DNA of 64,000 nt from contig JAFKAC010000027.1 in the NCBI GenBank assembly GCA_025766275.1, positions 620,001 to 684,000 of the forward strand, read 5' to 3'. The notes beneath the pieces are model-generated. The model saw nothing but the letters and a program-made list of their open reading frames with translations, was not told the DNA's origin and did no database searches. This document shows, in pieces, positions 19,262 to 31,239 of this stretch. The first letter of the stretch is position 1. Each line of letters starts with the position of its first letter. The stretch is from Lactarius indigo. Lineage: Eukaryota > Basidiomycota > Agaricomycetes > Russulales > Russulaceae. The position numbers were made by a program, and so were the translations under genes.

Positions 19262-20657
19262 TGTTCGTTGAGAGTGCTTCCGTATGCTGTGCAACGAGGA
19301 CACTGACTTGGGCGTCACCTTCCCTCGTGCCAGTTGGGTATCTCCGAGTTTGCCACCTCAGTCGATCTATGCTGCACTCTTATTTACTGCACTCTGTCGG
19401 ATTCCCCCAGCTGTGATTGTCCTTCCTACCTATTGAAGAGAGAGAAATGGGAGGGAGGAAACGCGAGACAGAGAATACAAGCGCACAAACTAGCTCTGAG
19501 TCACGGGCCACGCACCAACAGAAAATGTATATCTCCCAATGGGTATTTTATCTGGGCCCTTCCAATCTAGCCATTTCAGACCTTCTATTCCATGTTGAAG
19601 GCAGAGAAGAAGAGAGGAACTAATTCAGGGTCATCGATGGGGATGGGAAGTAGTTCCGTGGTGGTCCCAGAGTACATTGGATCTGAGCAACGGGTTCCAG
19701 CCATTTTAATTTCAGCTGGATCCCTCTCGAAACTTTCATGTCAAAGAATTTCCTCGCGTACGCTGTGCTTGAACAATTGTCTCATGCATATGGACCTCCT
19801 ACGCCCCATCCACAATATGGTCCATTCTTCCACATACGGGGTTGTCAACGAACCTCCGCAGCGCCCACTGGCACCAAGCACAAGGGGGGGCTGGAATTCT
19901 TAAAATTGCACGGGGTCGGTAAATTTTTTTAAGGGGTTGGGCTGTACCCCCCCCCCCCCCTACCCCCAAAAAGGAAATTAAATGCCAAATATGGAAATTT
20001 CTTAGATTACCCCCCCCCCCCCCATCGTGCATCGCTGCCAAACTGCTGGCACCACACACGTTTCTGTGTGTTCTATAAACATTGCCATGAGTGCTGTATG
20101 CTACCACCAAGCTGGGAACATGCAACTTCATTGCTTACATTTATCATAGTTGAGTTCCCCTAACTTTTAAGCTCAGTGTCAGTGTGGCACATTCTTTTTG
20201 TTCTCCAGCTTTTTGCATTTGTCCGCGGCCTTATTGGCTCGAACAAGACGTATCTCCGACTCATACAACTACATATGTGAAGTTTTGTGTTATGCGCAAA
20301 TGTGCACAATTATTTTCGACCCTCTGCAACAACCCAACCTTGTTTCTGTTTTCGACCCCGCCGCACGTTTACGCACGTTTATCCCTTCGAGATAAACACG
20401 TCCCCAATCACCGCGGACCTGTATGCGACGGCGCGCATTCCGCGGACGCGTGCGTGACACCTTGCGACGCATCACATGCCCCAAGACCTGTAGATGCTCT
20501 TAGACAGAGTTGGGGCTCAGGCCACTGTAACTGTAGTTAAATAGATTCCTCATAGAATAGTACAGTAACATGTAGTAAGTAGAATTCTAGTATCCCTTTG
20601 AAAAAACCCGCCATGCAACAGGTATGGGTTTTGTATGGGTCCCTCAGATCTGACCCA
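19262..20657. other. Non-genic stretch with poly-C tracts
   Basis: No gene recognised. It holds runs of 13 C (about 19948-19960) and 14 C (20010-20023), separated by an AT-rich piece. A similar C-rich composition recurs at 22100-22150. Frames near 20184-20540 are open for about 118 codons but show no family features. Confidence 0.5.
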
Positions 20658-21279
20658 TGATGAACAGCACACAGAAGTAGCATACTCACAGTGGACTAAG
20701 AGGACTGTGGTGAGATAGGCTGGGTGGCTGGAGAGCAGCAACAGGAGTCTAGCAAAGTAAAGCAAGAGTGTCTGGCACACAAGCAGTGAGAACTGATGTT
20801 ATACATTGAGGAGCAGAAGGCTTACCTGGCACACAAGCAGTGAGAACTGATGTGGACCAGGAGCGTACATGGTACTCTACTTATACACTTTCTGGTAGTG
20901 ACACTGTACAAGGGATGTAACACTAAGTCACGCAGTACAAGGAAGTATTGTTCTACAGACGGACAAAGGAGTGGACGTTCTGAGAACAAGGGAAGAAAGA
21001 ATAAGGAGAGTCCAGAACTAAATGATATCATAGTGACATCATAATAAGGATAGAACTAAGTTTGGAACAAAGGAAAGTACAAAGGCGATATACAACGCAG
21101 AGTCCGGATGTATGATGTCATAGAAGTACAGTGATGTCATGTATGACGCAATGATAAGTCCAGATTGTACAGATCAAATAATATCTAATCTACAAATCCT
21201 GTATATCTAATCTAAAGCAGTCCATGCTGCAAGTCCGGTCCATACGAGCCGCTAAGTGCACAAGGGTCACTTATCAACA
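20658..21279 (-). mobile_element. Solo LTR, copia family C (622 bp)
   Basis: Reads TGATGAACAG ... TTATCAACA on the plus strand. Duplication ACCCA is on both sides (20653-20657, 21280-21284). It inserted into a small ACCCAC-rich simple repeat. The two internal direct repeats are identical to each other and differ from those in other copies. Confidence 0.93.
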
Positions 21280-21338
21280 ACCCACACCCACACCCACAAA
21301 CCCATATTTGGGTACCCGCATGGGTTTGCAAACACACA

Positions 21339-22001
21339 ATACTATCCCACCTGGCTTGTTGCAAAAAATCGCAAAACTTTTTTTATAGCCTCAACAACGC
21401 GTCGCACACACCTCATATTTTATATAGTGATATAAATGTATGTTTACCATCACATACTTTTTTTTTCTTATGAGTTTTTAAGGCTGTTCAGAGTGAATGG
21501 TTTTCACTCCCCTTTGCAAAATTTTGTCACATATTGTCACACCAATGGCAGCATTCGGCAGGCAGAGACACTGGTGGTAATGCTGGCTGAGATTAAACAG
21601 GAGCCCAAAATCCGTCACATATCTGTCACCTCTTGGTGCACCCAGGTGAGTTTTGTTTCTGCAACTCAATCAGCTGAAGATACTGACTCTAAATTCATTG
21701 TGTATGGTGCTGGTAATTTATTCTATCATAAAAGCAAAGGATCTGTATGTGTGAGTATGAGATTGCCCAGATCTGAGGGCATAGACACCCCATTCCAGTT
21801 GACACCCTCACAAATACAATTTTTCTGTACTCATAAATTTGAACTGATCCTCCATTTTTTATATGATCTCATATCTATAGAACCTATTTAATATACTGTT
21901 TTTTTTTTGGGAAGAAAGGATCCCTGGAAAGTGCTGATATCATGAGATCTTTTCAATTTTGCAAGTGTGTGACATTTGCAACAAGCCAGGTGGGATAGTA
22001 T
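21339..22001. mobile_element. 663-bp element with 27-bp terminal inverted repeats
   Basis: ATACTATCCCACCTGGCTTG and following bases (21339-21365) are the perfect reverse complement of 21975-22001. Between them is AT-rich sequence with a 151-codon open frame (21436-21891) that I do not recognise; no transposase motif is visible. It is probably a non-autonomous DNA transposon or MITE. I could not settle the target duplication. Confidence 0.6.
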
Positions 22002-22517
22002 GCACTATTGCTGAGATGATACAGGGGAAAAGCGGGAAATTTCCAGATCGGCCCAGCCTTAGACGCCCAAAAAGCAAATTTTTTTAGAGACTTTTGGCCG
22101 ACCTCCCCCCCCCACCTTGGGTCACGGAACCACGGCCTGGCCCCCCCTTGACCAAGCATTCACACGCAAATAAATCATAGCATTCACCTTTGTGACCTGT
22201 ATGACTCACTCCTATCTTCCGCACCATTAGATCATATACGCATGCTTTCCCCATGTACGTTTTCCGCTCACTTGGGCATCTCCTAACCCTCATTTCTCAT
22301 CGACTTAAGCTTGATGGTTTCTTCAGCATGGCTCCCACAATCTACCCTTCATCCCCAGGTATACAACACGCCCCTAGAGCTCACCAACCATGAGCTATGT
22401 GCTGCAGGTCTCCCGTACCGAATTCGAGAAGTGACTAAAGAAGTGGAAGATCACGCACTCAGAGGAGTGCAGATTCTTGGAGCGCCTTATTGATGTAATT
22501 TCAAAGTGGGGCAGCCG

Positions 22518-24768
22518 TAGTGTTGCCGCAAGTCGATGCAGTGTAAGTTGAGTTGGCAACTCGCCACCAACTCTAACTCGGGAGTTCACACCGGTGCAAC
22601 TTGGGAGTTTAGCTCCAGACGTGAACCAATGAGAAGCCTTCACACCTGAATGTTCCCACACCCCTTCCACCCAGCGTCCTTAGGCATTCTGCATTGTACT
22701 TGATGAAATCATACAAGCTGTAACCTAGGTACTACCATCAGGCTCATCCCTACTGTAACGAACGTGCCTCGACCACGTGACCTACCAACATCACGTGTTG
22801 GACCTCAATGGGAGTATCAAGAGTCAGGCTGGACAAATGCCGACTCTCCTGAAGAAGAAGATGAAGAAGGGCTGCTTACGCAGCTACAACACCGAGAGGA
22901 GTATGCCCAAGCCACGTATACGCAGTGTGGACGGTTGGTGGTCACATGACTAACATACTCATGTGACAATGTTTCAGTGTGATGTTTGCGTAATACAAAC
23001 ATCACGCTGAACCCATGTTACGGTCCGCTTGCCTTATCAAGCTTAGAGGTTATTGGGTTCCCCTGTACGGACTTTGCGGGCCTACGTGCCCACTTACTGA
23101 TACCTGTGTACGATCCGATTGGTTGATATGTTTGTGCTGACTGATACGATACTGAGGGCCTTATGCCATTGGGTGTACTTATCTATGACTCGGTATGACT
23201 CATTACAATACTAGGGTTTCTGGCTTTGTATCTGACTACGAACTTTACTGTGTACTAGTATATAGGTAGTATGCTGGGACGGAGCATTCCCCAGCTTGAG
23301 TTCTTGTATCACTCCTACTGTTCAATAGGACTTCAGGCTTTCCCTTCCTTTGTGACTTGTTACCTGCCTCCCATCTCTCTTTTGGTTGACGGCTGTTCAA
23401 CTCTCTCCCTCTTATTCCCTGATTATCTCATCAGGAGGTCACTCTGTCTTGACTACTGAAGGGACGTATTAGCAGTCCAGCTCGTTCCACGAACAGTAGT
23501 CACGTGCCAACATCCGTTTTTGGTCCAAGTCGGACAAAACGTTTGTAGGAACGTAACACCTACTGCGCAATAAACCCAGAAGCTCGTCGGATTTCCTGAG
23601 AAAAATGAGCTCATTAATTGCTGCCTCCGTTGCTTGATGAGCAGTCGTCTTCTTGGTCCAAGTCTTGGTCGTCTTCTGTTGCAACCAGACCAGGTGTATG
23701 ATGAACAGCACACATGAAGATGATACTCACAGTGACAAGAAGACTGTGGTGAGATATCAAGAGTGGCTGAAAGGCAGCAACAGGGATGAAGTCAAGCAGA
23801 GGTTGTCTGGCACACAGCAGTGAGAGAACTGATGATAGTATTACAGTGGAGAGAACATACCTGGCACACAGCAGTGAGAGAACTGATGTGGACCAGGAGC
23901 GTACAAGCACTACTACTTATACTGTACAGAGGTGTGACACTAGTACAAGAGTGGTAACGTAGAGTCACAGAATACAAGGAGCATTGTTCTACATACAGGA
24001 CAAGAGGAGTGTATGAAAAGAGAACAAGGCGACTAGAACAAAGAGAGTCCAGACAAAGATGATATCATAATGACATCACAATAAAGATAAGAACTAAAGG
24101 AGAACAAAGGACTGAGTACAATGAAGTGTCCGGAGTGTTCTACATGATGTCATAGTACATGATGTCATACATGACGCAATGATCAGCACTAGATTGTACA
24201 GATCAAATGTAAGTAATCTACAAGTCCAATTAATCTAATCTAAAGCAGTCCATGCTGCAAGTCCGGTCCGTATGAGCCGCTAAGTGTGCAAGGGTCACTT
24301 ATCAACAGTGTAAAGGGTGAGTTACTTGAAGGTTTTGCCATGTGAGCTCGGGATGGTGTCTGGAACAAAGCCAACAATCGTAGATGGTACTCTAAAGGGT
24401 AGTTACTTTGCTGAGGTGCAGGCTGCGAAGTAGGACAGAAGGTGGGAAAAGAGAGCATGTGCACTATAGTTTTTCCGAGCCTTTTCGTTTGGGGGCGAGT
24501 TTGAAGAGCTCCAAGTCTTTGTTGATTACAATATATTCATTTGCTATTATGGTACAGAGTATACTAGAGACTACAAGAGGTCATTATTTGGTGGAAGAAT
24601 GGAGATATACCAAGTATAACAACGAAGGAAAAACTTGCGGGGCATTTTTGGGGCTAACTCCCGAGTTGCACCGGTGTGAACTCCCGAGTTAGAGTTTGTC
24701 TGAGTTGTCGAAATTCTGGTCCGAGTTAGAGTTCACACCGGTGTGGACTCTAACTCGTGGCAACACTA
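22518..24768. mobile_element. 2.25-kb DNA-transposon-like element with inverted ends
   Basis: TAGTGTTGCC at 22518 is mirrored by GGCAACACTA at 24759-24768. Subterminal repeats of CTAACTCGG(G)AGTTCACACCGGTG occur once on the left and twice, in both orientations, on the right. Flanks join as GCCGTA in the uninterrupted R copy at 6747-6760. Inside are unrecognised short frames (22764-22949 plus; 23711-23460 minus) and a nested C solo LTR. No transposase motif was found, so it may be non-autonomous or decayed. Confidence 0.6.
23699..24307 (-). mobile_element. Solo LTR, copia family C (609 bp)
   Basis: TGATGAACAG ... TTATCAACA with duplication GTGTA (23694-23698, 24308-24312). Nested in the inverted-repeat element. 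Confidence 0.93.
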
Positions 24769-25392
24769 GGTGGCCGTATGTCCTCTATCTCTCACTCCAC
24801 TCCACTCACTGACCCGTCCCGCTCTCCAGGTAGAGACATGGCCTGCCACTACGAACTCATGCATGTCCACTCGCATTCTAGGCGACACGACCTACGTGTT
24901 CGACGCGACCGCCCGGTATACATCTACTCGTATTCACTGACTTGTTATGTAACCTGCCAAGAGTGCCCTGTAACCCGCACCATCGTTATGAGATGTCCTT
25001 TTCTCCACCTTGGAGTGGTTCCGTTCAACTTCCACATAGTATCAACTCTATAAAATTCTCCATGTCGTTCTCAACAAGTGACCCAAGCAGACACCTTTCG
25101 CAACACTATCGAAATCAGGGAATAGGGCTACCTAAGTGTGCACCAATGCCTCCGCGTCACCACCAGGTACGCTTATCGGCCCACTCAAGAACGCCGAGAC
25201 TCCTCACTCACAGCTTCCCCACTCTACCCAAGTTTACACATTTCGCCACAATATTTGCACCATGTAATAGTACAGTATATACACAAGATGAGAAAACGTA
25301 TCGAATAGTATCAGTAATGGCGATATCGAGAACTATAGAAATTCGCCTTTATCACACACGCACATGATGCACATCAAAGAGACCAGGGGACG

Positions 25393-26464
25393 TTAAATGA
25401 TATCATATGAGCAATGCAAAGGCTGTGGTGGATGACCTCCTGCACGCTTGGAATTTCGTTCACACAGTGAAGGGCCTGCAATGGCTGAGTCCATGTCAGT
25501 GACCGACGGTAGTGAAGGGGATTGCCTTGGGGATTGCAGTGGAGTGTCTACGGTGACCATAGCATTTGCATGGATTGAGCGAATCGCCAAAAGGGGGTCA
25601 AGAGCATCCTTTTCCTTGCGAGGACCAAGCTTCGGGCTGTCATCATCCTCGACAGCGACATGCAGATCAGGTGCAGAGGCCAGCCCTATCGAAGCACTGA
25701 GAGTAGTAGGGATTATTTCCGAATGATGACGTTCTGTGAAAGAAGACAATGGGTCAGATCCGGTCAGGTCGAGTCGTGGGCAAGTGTGAAAACAACGACA
25801 AACCTGTAGGGAGTGTATTGCTGAGAATTGGATGGGAAGCCGAAGAAGGGTGGTTTGGTGGATCAGAAAGTTCCATGAGATCTGTATTGTGCTGGAGGAC
25901 AACGGCAGTGGGTGGGGAGGTAGAGGAAAGAGGAGGGGTGGATGTCGAGGTTGCAGAAGTAGGGTGGGGTATTAATCGGCCAGGGGTGGCAAATGCATCA
26001 ACGGTCGCTGGATCTGGTTCGGTGACAGGAAATGAGACACTTTTGGTGGTCATCTGGTGAGCGGTCTGGGGGTGGAAGTCATCAGGTGGTATATCCGTGA
26101 GGCTTTCAAGGATTTGAGGCAGGGCAGGTACGGACGAGGAAGGCATATCGGGACTGGTAAGGGGAGCAGGGAGCGGTGTGTCATCATCGTGCATGACATC
26201 CCAAGCCAAGATTGTGGGAGAAGGGACGTGAATATGGCTAACAATGTCACACTGTGGATACGATCTTGGGTCGTACAGAATGTCATCCCAATCATGGGTG
26301 GAGGCAGAGAATTGTGTTGGGGCAGCACCGGTACCTTGATGAAGAGCAATGTATACCTTCCGAATTGGTCTGAGAATACATCCCACCATCCCCCGATCGT
26401 CGTCATTCTGCACTTTGAGAACGATTTGATTCCAAAGTGCACAGAACTCATGCTGCAGATCGGG
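25393..26464 (-). pseudogene. DUF6535 gene relic C, truncated by G3
   Basis: Minus-strand C-terminal half of a DUF6535-type gene. A long exon reads from TPDLQHEFCALWNQIVL (26470) to the LPTGLSLF-like donor region. The last exon (about 25740-25393) encodes ERHHSEIIP ... CSYDII. It is about 75-80% similar to the intact gene by eye and still mostly open. It is cut at 26465 by the G3 LTR; its 5' part should lie beyond the right edge of the window. Confidence 0.75.
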
Positions 26465-26994
26465 TGTCATGATTCAAGCCGGAGATTGGTTAGTACGGCT
26501 GAGGACCCTTACTGTACTGGTTGCAACTACGGCGGTAAGGTAGATTAGTTGCGGACTTTACCACGGTGATACGGTAGTGCGATAGGAGATACGGTACGAT
26601 AGCTGACTGATGACCGACGCCACTAGTACTGGTACTAGTAGTATTAGGGTTCGAGTTGTTTCTGCGATACGTTGGATGCTACTTTACTGTGACTCATAGC
26701 AGCGCTTGAAAGCCTGCTCTATATGTATTTAAACTGTCTTGTGAAGACCAAGATACGCCATCTTGGTCTTCTTGAATTGTCACTTGTTTCCTTCTCTCTC
26801 TTTCTCTCTCTCTCTCTGTCTTACTGTTTCACGTTCAAACTTCACGCTATCAAGTAGCAAGGACTTGTCGGTGTGCCTCCGAGCATTCACTAAGACAAGG
26901 GCACGGACCTTCGCGTCGTCGTGACCAAGGCTATTCGCTAAGTAGTTACCGCCATTGAGAGCTCAAGTTGAGCTAACGTCGTGACGACGTTACA
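26465..26994 (+). repeat. G3 5' LTR
   Basis: Begins TGTCATGATTC (diverged from TGTTACG; exact start inferred) and ends GACGACGTTACA. Contains a CT-rich microsatellite (about 26795-26818) and TATTTAAA with ATCTTGGTCTT about 34 nt later. The primer-binding site AAGACCAAGAT is at 26997-27007. Confidence 0.8.
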
Positions 26995-27013
26995 TTAAGA
27001 CCAAGATATCATC

Positions 27014-28164
27014 GTGGCTGTAACAACCAGAGACCAGTGGACGAGCTTCCGTCCCTATTCGCTCCCAAGAAGAGGAGAACGTAACGTCCCTACGCGCTTT
27101 CTACAAGCTGCTAGTTGGAGGGAAAGGCAAGAAGAAACCAGATATTTTGTTGAATTTAACGGACCTACCAGGTTCCGTCCAGTTGAGTTTAACTTTGACT
27201 ACCTGTGTTGGACAGAAGTTACGTGGAATCCTATAGACTCCCAGTGGGACGTAATACGACCAGTGGGACCCAGATATCACTGCGACATCGACGCGCGGGA
27301 ACTCAACAGCCGAGCAGACTGGGGACCCATCGACAGACAACTGCAAGAGCACTCTACTGGAGAAGTAGTATCCGAAGGGGAGGAACAAAGTCAGGGAGAT
27401 AGCGAAGGACGAGAACCAAACCAAACAGAGACCAGTGGAGGGGCAATACAAGATCTCCTCATTGAACGAGCTGAGTCCGCACACATCACAGAGCCCGAAC
27501 CAATTCACATCCGATCGCCAGCCATTATGGCAACTCTAACGCAAGCTATGGAAGAAGTCGCGATCGAAGAAGCACGTGCAATACGGGCTGAGGCAAGAGA
27601 AATCCTCATGCCTATCAACCCAGAAACAGGAGTACGGATGACCGCAGACGATGCAGCCATCTTTCGAGCTATAGGATCCGACAGAGGGGACCCCCCATCC
27701 GGACGGCGACCCGCACTAGAACTCCCACCAGGAATGGGGGGGCCTGACAACGATCCGCCGCCTCCGCCAGGGGGAGGTGTCCCATTTGACATACAAAGAA
27801 CTGAACCACCAAGAGGACCACCCAATGGACCACCGGGAGGCGGTGGGGGCAATGGTGGAGGAAGAGGGGGCGGAGACGCCGGAGGAGGAGGACACCATAA
27901 TGAAAAATTAACCGGCGAGCCACCTTCCATTTTTGACGGAGACAGACTCAAAGTAGACCAGTTCCTAACGCAGTGGCATGTCTACTGGGGCATGAATTTG
28001 GACGCCCCCATCATGCGTAACGATTACAGAAGATGTCTTCTGTTTCTTTCTTACATCAAGGGCGGAGCGGTCAGCGAATGGGTCCTATCCTTCCTGAACT
28101 GGCTCAACAGACAAATACAATGAGGGATCAGTCCCTACACTTGCAACCTATGGGATGCCGTAGC
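27014..28164 (+). pseudogene. gag: G3 gag, 5' part
   Basis: Matches G1 Gag from its GTG start through the Pro/Gly linker and capsid core. An in-frame TGA at 28121-28123 replaces the CGA found in G1 and G2. Y1 interrupts the frame at 28165, and the rest continues at 53174. Confidence 0.88.
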
Positions 28165-28689
28165 TGTTACAAACTTTCATTGGACTCGTTCTTTCTTTCT
28201 TCCTTCTTTCTGATAGCCCATCCCTGATACTATACGAGCCCTGTACGATTACGCGGACTTTACGATTACCCAGTTCCTATCATGCGCCCTGCTTATCGAT
28301 GATCTTCTCTGATAAAGCTTGACATGTGTTAGTTTCCGACTTGTTCTCACTCACGCGCAACCCCGCGTGATTCACCTTTTGTTCTCAATACGTCGGTGCT
28401 TTGTTCCCCTTATGTCTATTCCTTTATCCCCCGACTTAGCGATGGCGCCATCTGTTTGCAGTAGCCATACAAACCCACCTCTATTTAAACCTAGTCATAC
28501 CTAGCTTGTACGGTAGAATAGACTTCTTGTGTAATACTACACTCGTCTAAAGCGGAACACCTCTGTGTGCTCTTTGTCTCACGAACCTTGTCTTCGCCAG
28601 ACCTTCGAGTCTTAGCCTTCCTCTATGATCCAAGTGACTCGAGTCCTTGTGATCCTTGTTCATCATCTTCACTGAAGTCAAGCCTTGGA

Positions 28690-29159
28690 TGTTACGTTTC
28701 GACTTGAACCCTTACTGTACCGGTTGCAGCTACGGCGGTAAGGTATATTAGTTGCGGACTTACTTACGATAGCGTGGTGATACGGCAGTACGATAGGAGA
28801 TACGGTACTGATAGCTGAGGATGGACGCCACTGATACTAGTACTAGTAGTACTAGGGTTTGAGATACTTACGCGATACGTTGGACGCTACCTACGGAGAC
28901 TCATAGCAGCGCTTCTAAGCCTGCTAGTTTGTGTATTTAAACTGTCTCGCGAAGACCAAGATACGCCATCTTGGTCTTCTTGAATCGTCACTTGTTTCTC
29001 TCTTTCTCTATTTCCCCTTCCCTGTCGCCTTCTCAGAAACAGTGCACCTTCGAGTGTTCACTATTATCTACGCTTGGACCTCCGTGTCTTCAAGGCATCC
29101 GCTAAGTTGTTACCGCCTCCACAGAGCTCAAGTCGAGCTAACGTCGTGACGACGTTACA
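28690..29159 (+). repeat. G2 5' LTR
   Basis: TGTTACGTTTCGAC ... ACGACGTTACA. TATTTAA at 28934; AAGACCAAGAT-ACGCC-ATCTTGGTCTT at 28952-28978 is a perfect inverted repeat whose right arm is the presumed RNA start (28968). The primer-binding site AAGACCAAGAT follows at 29162-29172. Confidence 0.95.
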
Positions 29160-29178
29160 TTAAGACCAAGATCCCATC

Positions 29179-31239
29179 GTGGCCGTAACAACAAGAGACC
29201 AGTGGACGAGTTTCCGTCCCTATTCGCTCCCAAGAAGAGGAGAACGTAACGTCCCCACGCGCTTTCTACAAGCTGCTAGTTGGAGGGAAAGACAAGAAGA
29301 AACCGGATACTTTGTAGAATTCAACGGACCTAGTAGGTTCCGACCAGTTGAGTTCAACTTCGACCACTTGTGTTGGACGGAGGTTACGTGGAATCCCATA
29401 GAATCCCAGTGGGACGTCGTACGACCGGCAGGACCTAGATACCAGTGCGATATCGACGCCCGAGAACTCAACAGCCGAGCAGATTGGGGCCCCATCGACG
29501 GACAAGTAAGAGAACACTCTACCGGAGAAGTGATATCAGAAGAAGAGGAACAAAGCCAAGATGAGAGTGAAGGACGAGAGCCACAGCAAACAGAGACTAG
29601 CAGAGGAGCAATACAAGATCTCCTCATCGAACGAGCTGAGTCCGCACACATCACAGAACCAGAGCCAATTCACATACGATCACCAGCCATTATGGCAACA
29701 ATAACGCGAGCAATGGAAGAAGTCGCGATTGAAGAAGCGCGCGCAATACGAGAAGAAGCACGAGAAATCCTCATGCCCATCAACCCCGAAACCGGCGTAC
29801 GAATGACTGCCGACGATGCAGCCATCTTCCGAGCAATAGGGTCAGATCGAGGAGACCCCCCATCCGGACGACGACCCGCACTAGACCTACCACCAGGGAT
29901 AGGAGGGCCGAGCGGAGACCCACCACCACCACCAGGGGGAGGTATCCCGTTTGATCTACGAAGAACCGAACCACCAAGAATGCCACCCACGGGACCACCC
30001 GGGGGTGGAGGAGGCGGTGGAGGAGGAGGAGGTGGAGACGCCGAAGGAAGAGGACACCATAACGAAAAATTAACCGGCGAGCCACCTTCCATCTTTGACG
30101 GAGACAGACTCAAAGTAGACCAGTTCTTAACGCAGTGGCATGTCTACTGGGGCATGAATTTAGATGCCCCTATCATGCGCAACGACTACAGAAGATGCCT
30201 TCTGTTTCTTTCCTACATCAAAGGCGGAGCAGTCAGCGAATGGGTCCTATCCTTCCTGAACTGGCTCAACAGGCAAATACAACGAGGGATCGATCCCTAC
30301 ACTCGCAACCTGTGGGACGCCGTAGCCGACGGATTCAGCCAGAGGTTCGAAAACACGCTAGAAAGAGAACAAGCCCAAGCCATACTACGAAAAGGCTTCA
30401 AAATGACGGGAGAAGACATTGACAAGTACGTCAATGATTTTGAACAGCTTGCACGGAAGGCTCACTATCGCCTCAACGAACCCCAAACCATCGACCTCTT
30501 TACGTCGGGTCTACCCAAGGAACTGTTCAAGAACGCGTTCCAGTTCGATGACCCGGTCACGTTCGACGACTGGAAAAGGGCCATCCTCAAGCGGCAGAAG
30601 AATTATATACACCTCAAAGCGCGACTCAATGAATACAAAAATACGACAACGCCGCCAAAGAAGCAGGGCGGCAACGCGGGATGGACGCTCCCGCAGAACT
30701 TACCGCAAACTAACCCATGGGCGATGGACACCTCGGCTGACCGTGCCAAAGTAAGACTTGCAGGGTCCGAAGACATCGACTTCAACAAATTGCCACACCG
30801 CGACTGGCCTGCGCCACCGTTCCCACCAAGAGGAGGGCCGGGAGCTCGAGGACGGGGGAGAGGAGGATCTCGAAGGGATTTAAGGAACGTCCTTTGCTAT
30901 AACTGTCACGCTCCCGGCCACCTCTCACAAAACTGCCCATATCCGCGCACGCAGCAACAATGGCAGGTGGCCCCATCCAGCAGTCGCATGATCGAAACCA
31001 CGGGGTACCCTCCGGGGCCCGTCTCACAGTATGCGCCATCACAGTACACGCCGTCGCTGCCCGGATATATGTCGCCAGCGCCAAGTGTGACGCCCGCACC
31101 CCAAATCAACGCTGCAAGCACAAAAACAGCAGGGGAACAGGCCAAGGAGTGGCTCACGCAAGTGGCCAACAGTACGGATGAAGTAAAAGATCTTATACTC
31201 CAAGATCTATGGGGAAAAGAGGGTTTTCGGGACGCCTGA
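29179..31239 (+). CDS. gag: G2 Gag (GUG start)
   Basis: 686 codons from GTG in the context ATCGTGG (A at -3, G at +4). Co-linear with G1 Gag and highly similar, including the capsid core, the CCHC knuckle (CYNCHAPGHLSQNC) and the C-terminal EGFRDA. The first ATG in the leader or N-terminal region (29561) is out of frame, which argues against starting at Met174. Ends in the GGGTTTT overlap with pol. Confidence 0.88.
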   Translation: MAVTTRDQWTSFRPYSLPRRGERNVPTRFLQAASWRERQEETGYFVEFNGPSRFRPVEFNFDHLCWTEVTWNPIESQWDVVRPAGPRYQCDIDARELNSRADWGPIDGQVREHSTGEVISEEEEQSQDESEGREPQQTETSRGAIQDLLIERAESAHITEPEPIHIRSPAIMATITRAMEEVAIEEARAIREEAREILMPINPETGVRMTADDAAIFRAIGSDRGDPPSGRRPALDLPPGIGGPSGDPPPPPGGGIPFDLRRTEPPRMPPTGPPGGGGGGGGGGGGDAEGRGHHNEKLTGEPPSIFDGDRLKVDQFLTQWHVYWGMNLDAPIMRNDYRRCLLFLSYIKGGAVSEWVLSFLNWLNRQIQRGIDPYTRNLWDAVADGFSQRFENTLEREQAQAILRKGFKMTGEDIDKYVNDFEQLARKAHYRLNEPQTIDLFTSGLPKELFKNAFQFDDPVTFDDWKRAILKRQKNYIHLKARLNEYKNTTTPPKKQGGNAGWTLPQNLPQTNPWAMDTSADRAKVRLAGSEDIDFNKLPHRDWPAPPFPPRGGPGARGRGRGGSRRDLRNVLCYNCHAPGHLSQNCPYPRTQQQWQVAPSSSRMIETTGYPPGPVSQYAPSQYTPSLPGYMSPAPSVTPAPQINAASTKTAGEQAKEWLTQVANSTDEVKDLILQDLWGKEGFRDA

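Larger units (their letters stand above)
22250..25390. repeat. Repeat unit R, copy 4, split by an inverted-repeat element
   Basis: Left part 22250-22517 matches R copy 1 at about 480-700 (CTTAAGCTTGATG, CCGAATTCGAGAAGTG). Right part from 24769 (CGTATGTCCTCTATC, CCCGCTCTCCAGG) matches the following sequence in the other copies. It ends next to relic C. Confidence 0.6.

Noticed and set aside
20281..21300. ACCCAC-rich repeat as a telomere-like or interstitial telomeric tract
   Set aside because: Only a few units, not the TTAGGG-type fungal telomere repeat. It is split by a solo LTR with duplication ACCCA and is best seen as simple sequence.
23016..23558. LTR-like segment TGTTACGG ... CGTAACA
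   Set aside because: The ends look right, but the flanks differ (ACCCA against CCTAC), no TATA-plus-self-primer layout was found, and part of it reads as an open minus-strand frame. Not called.
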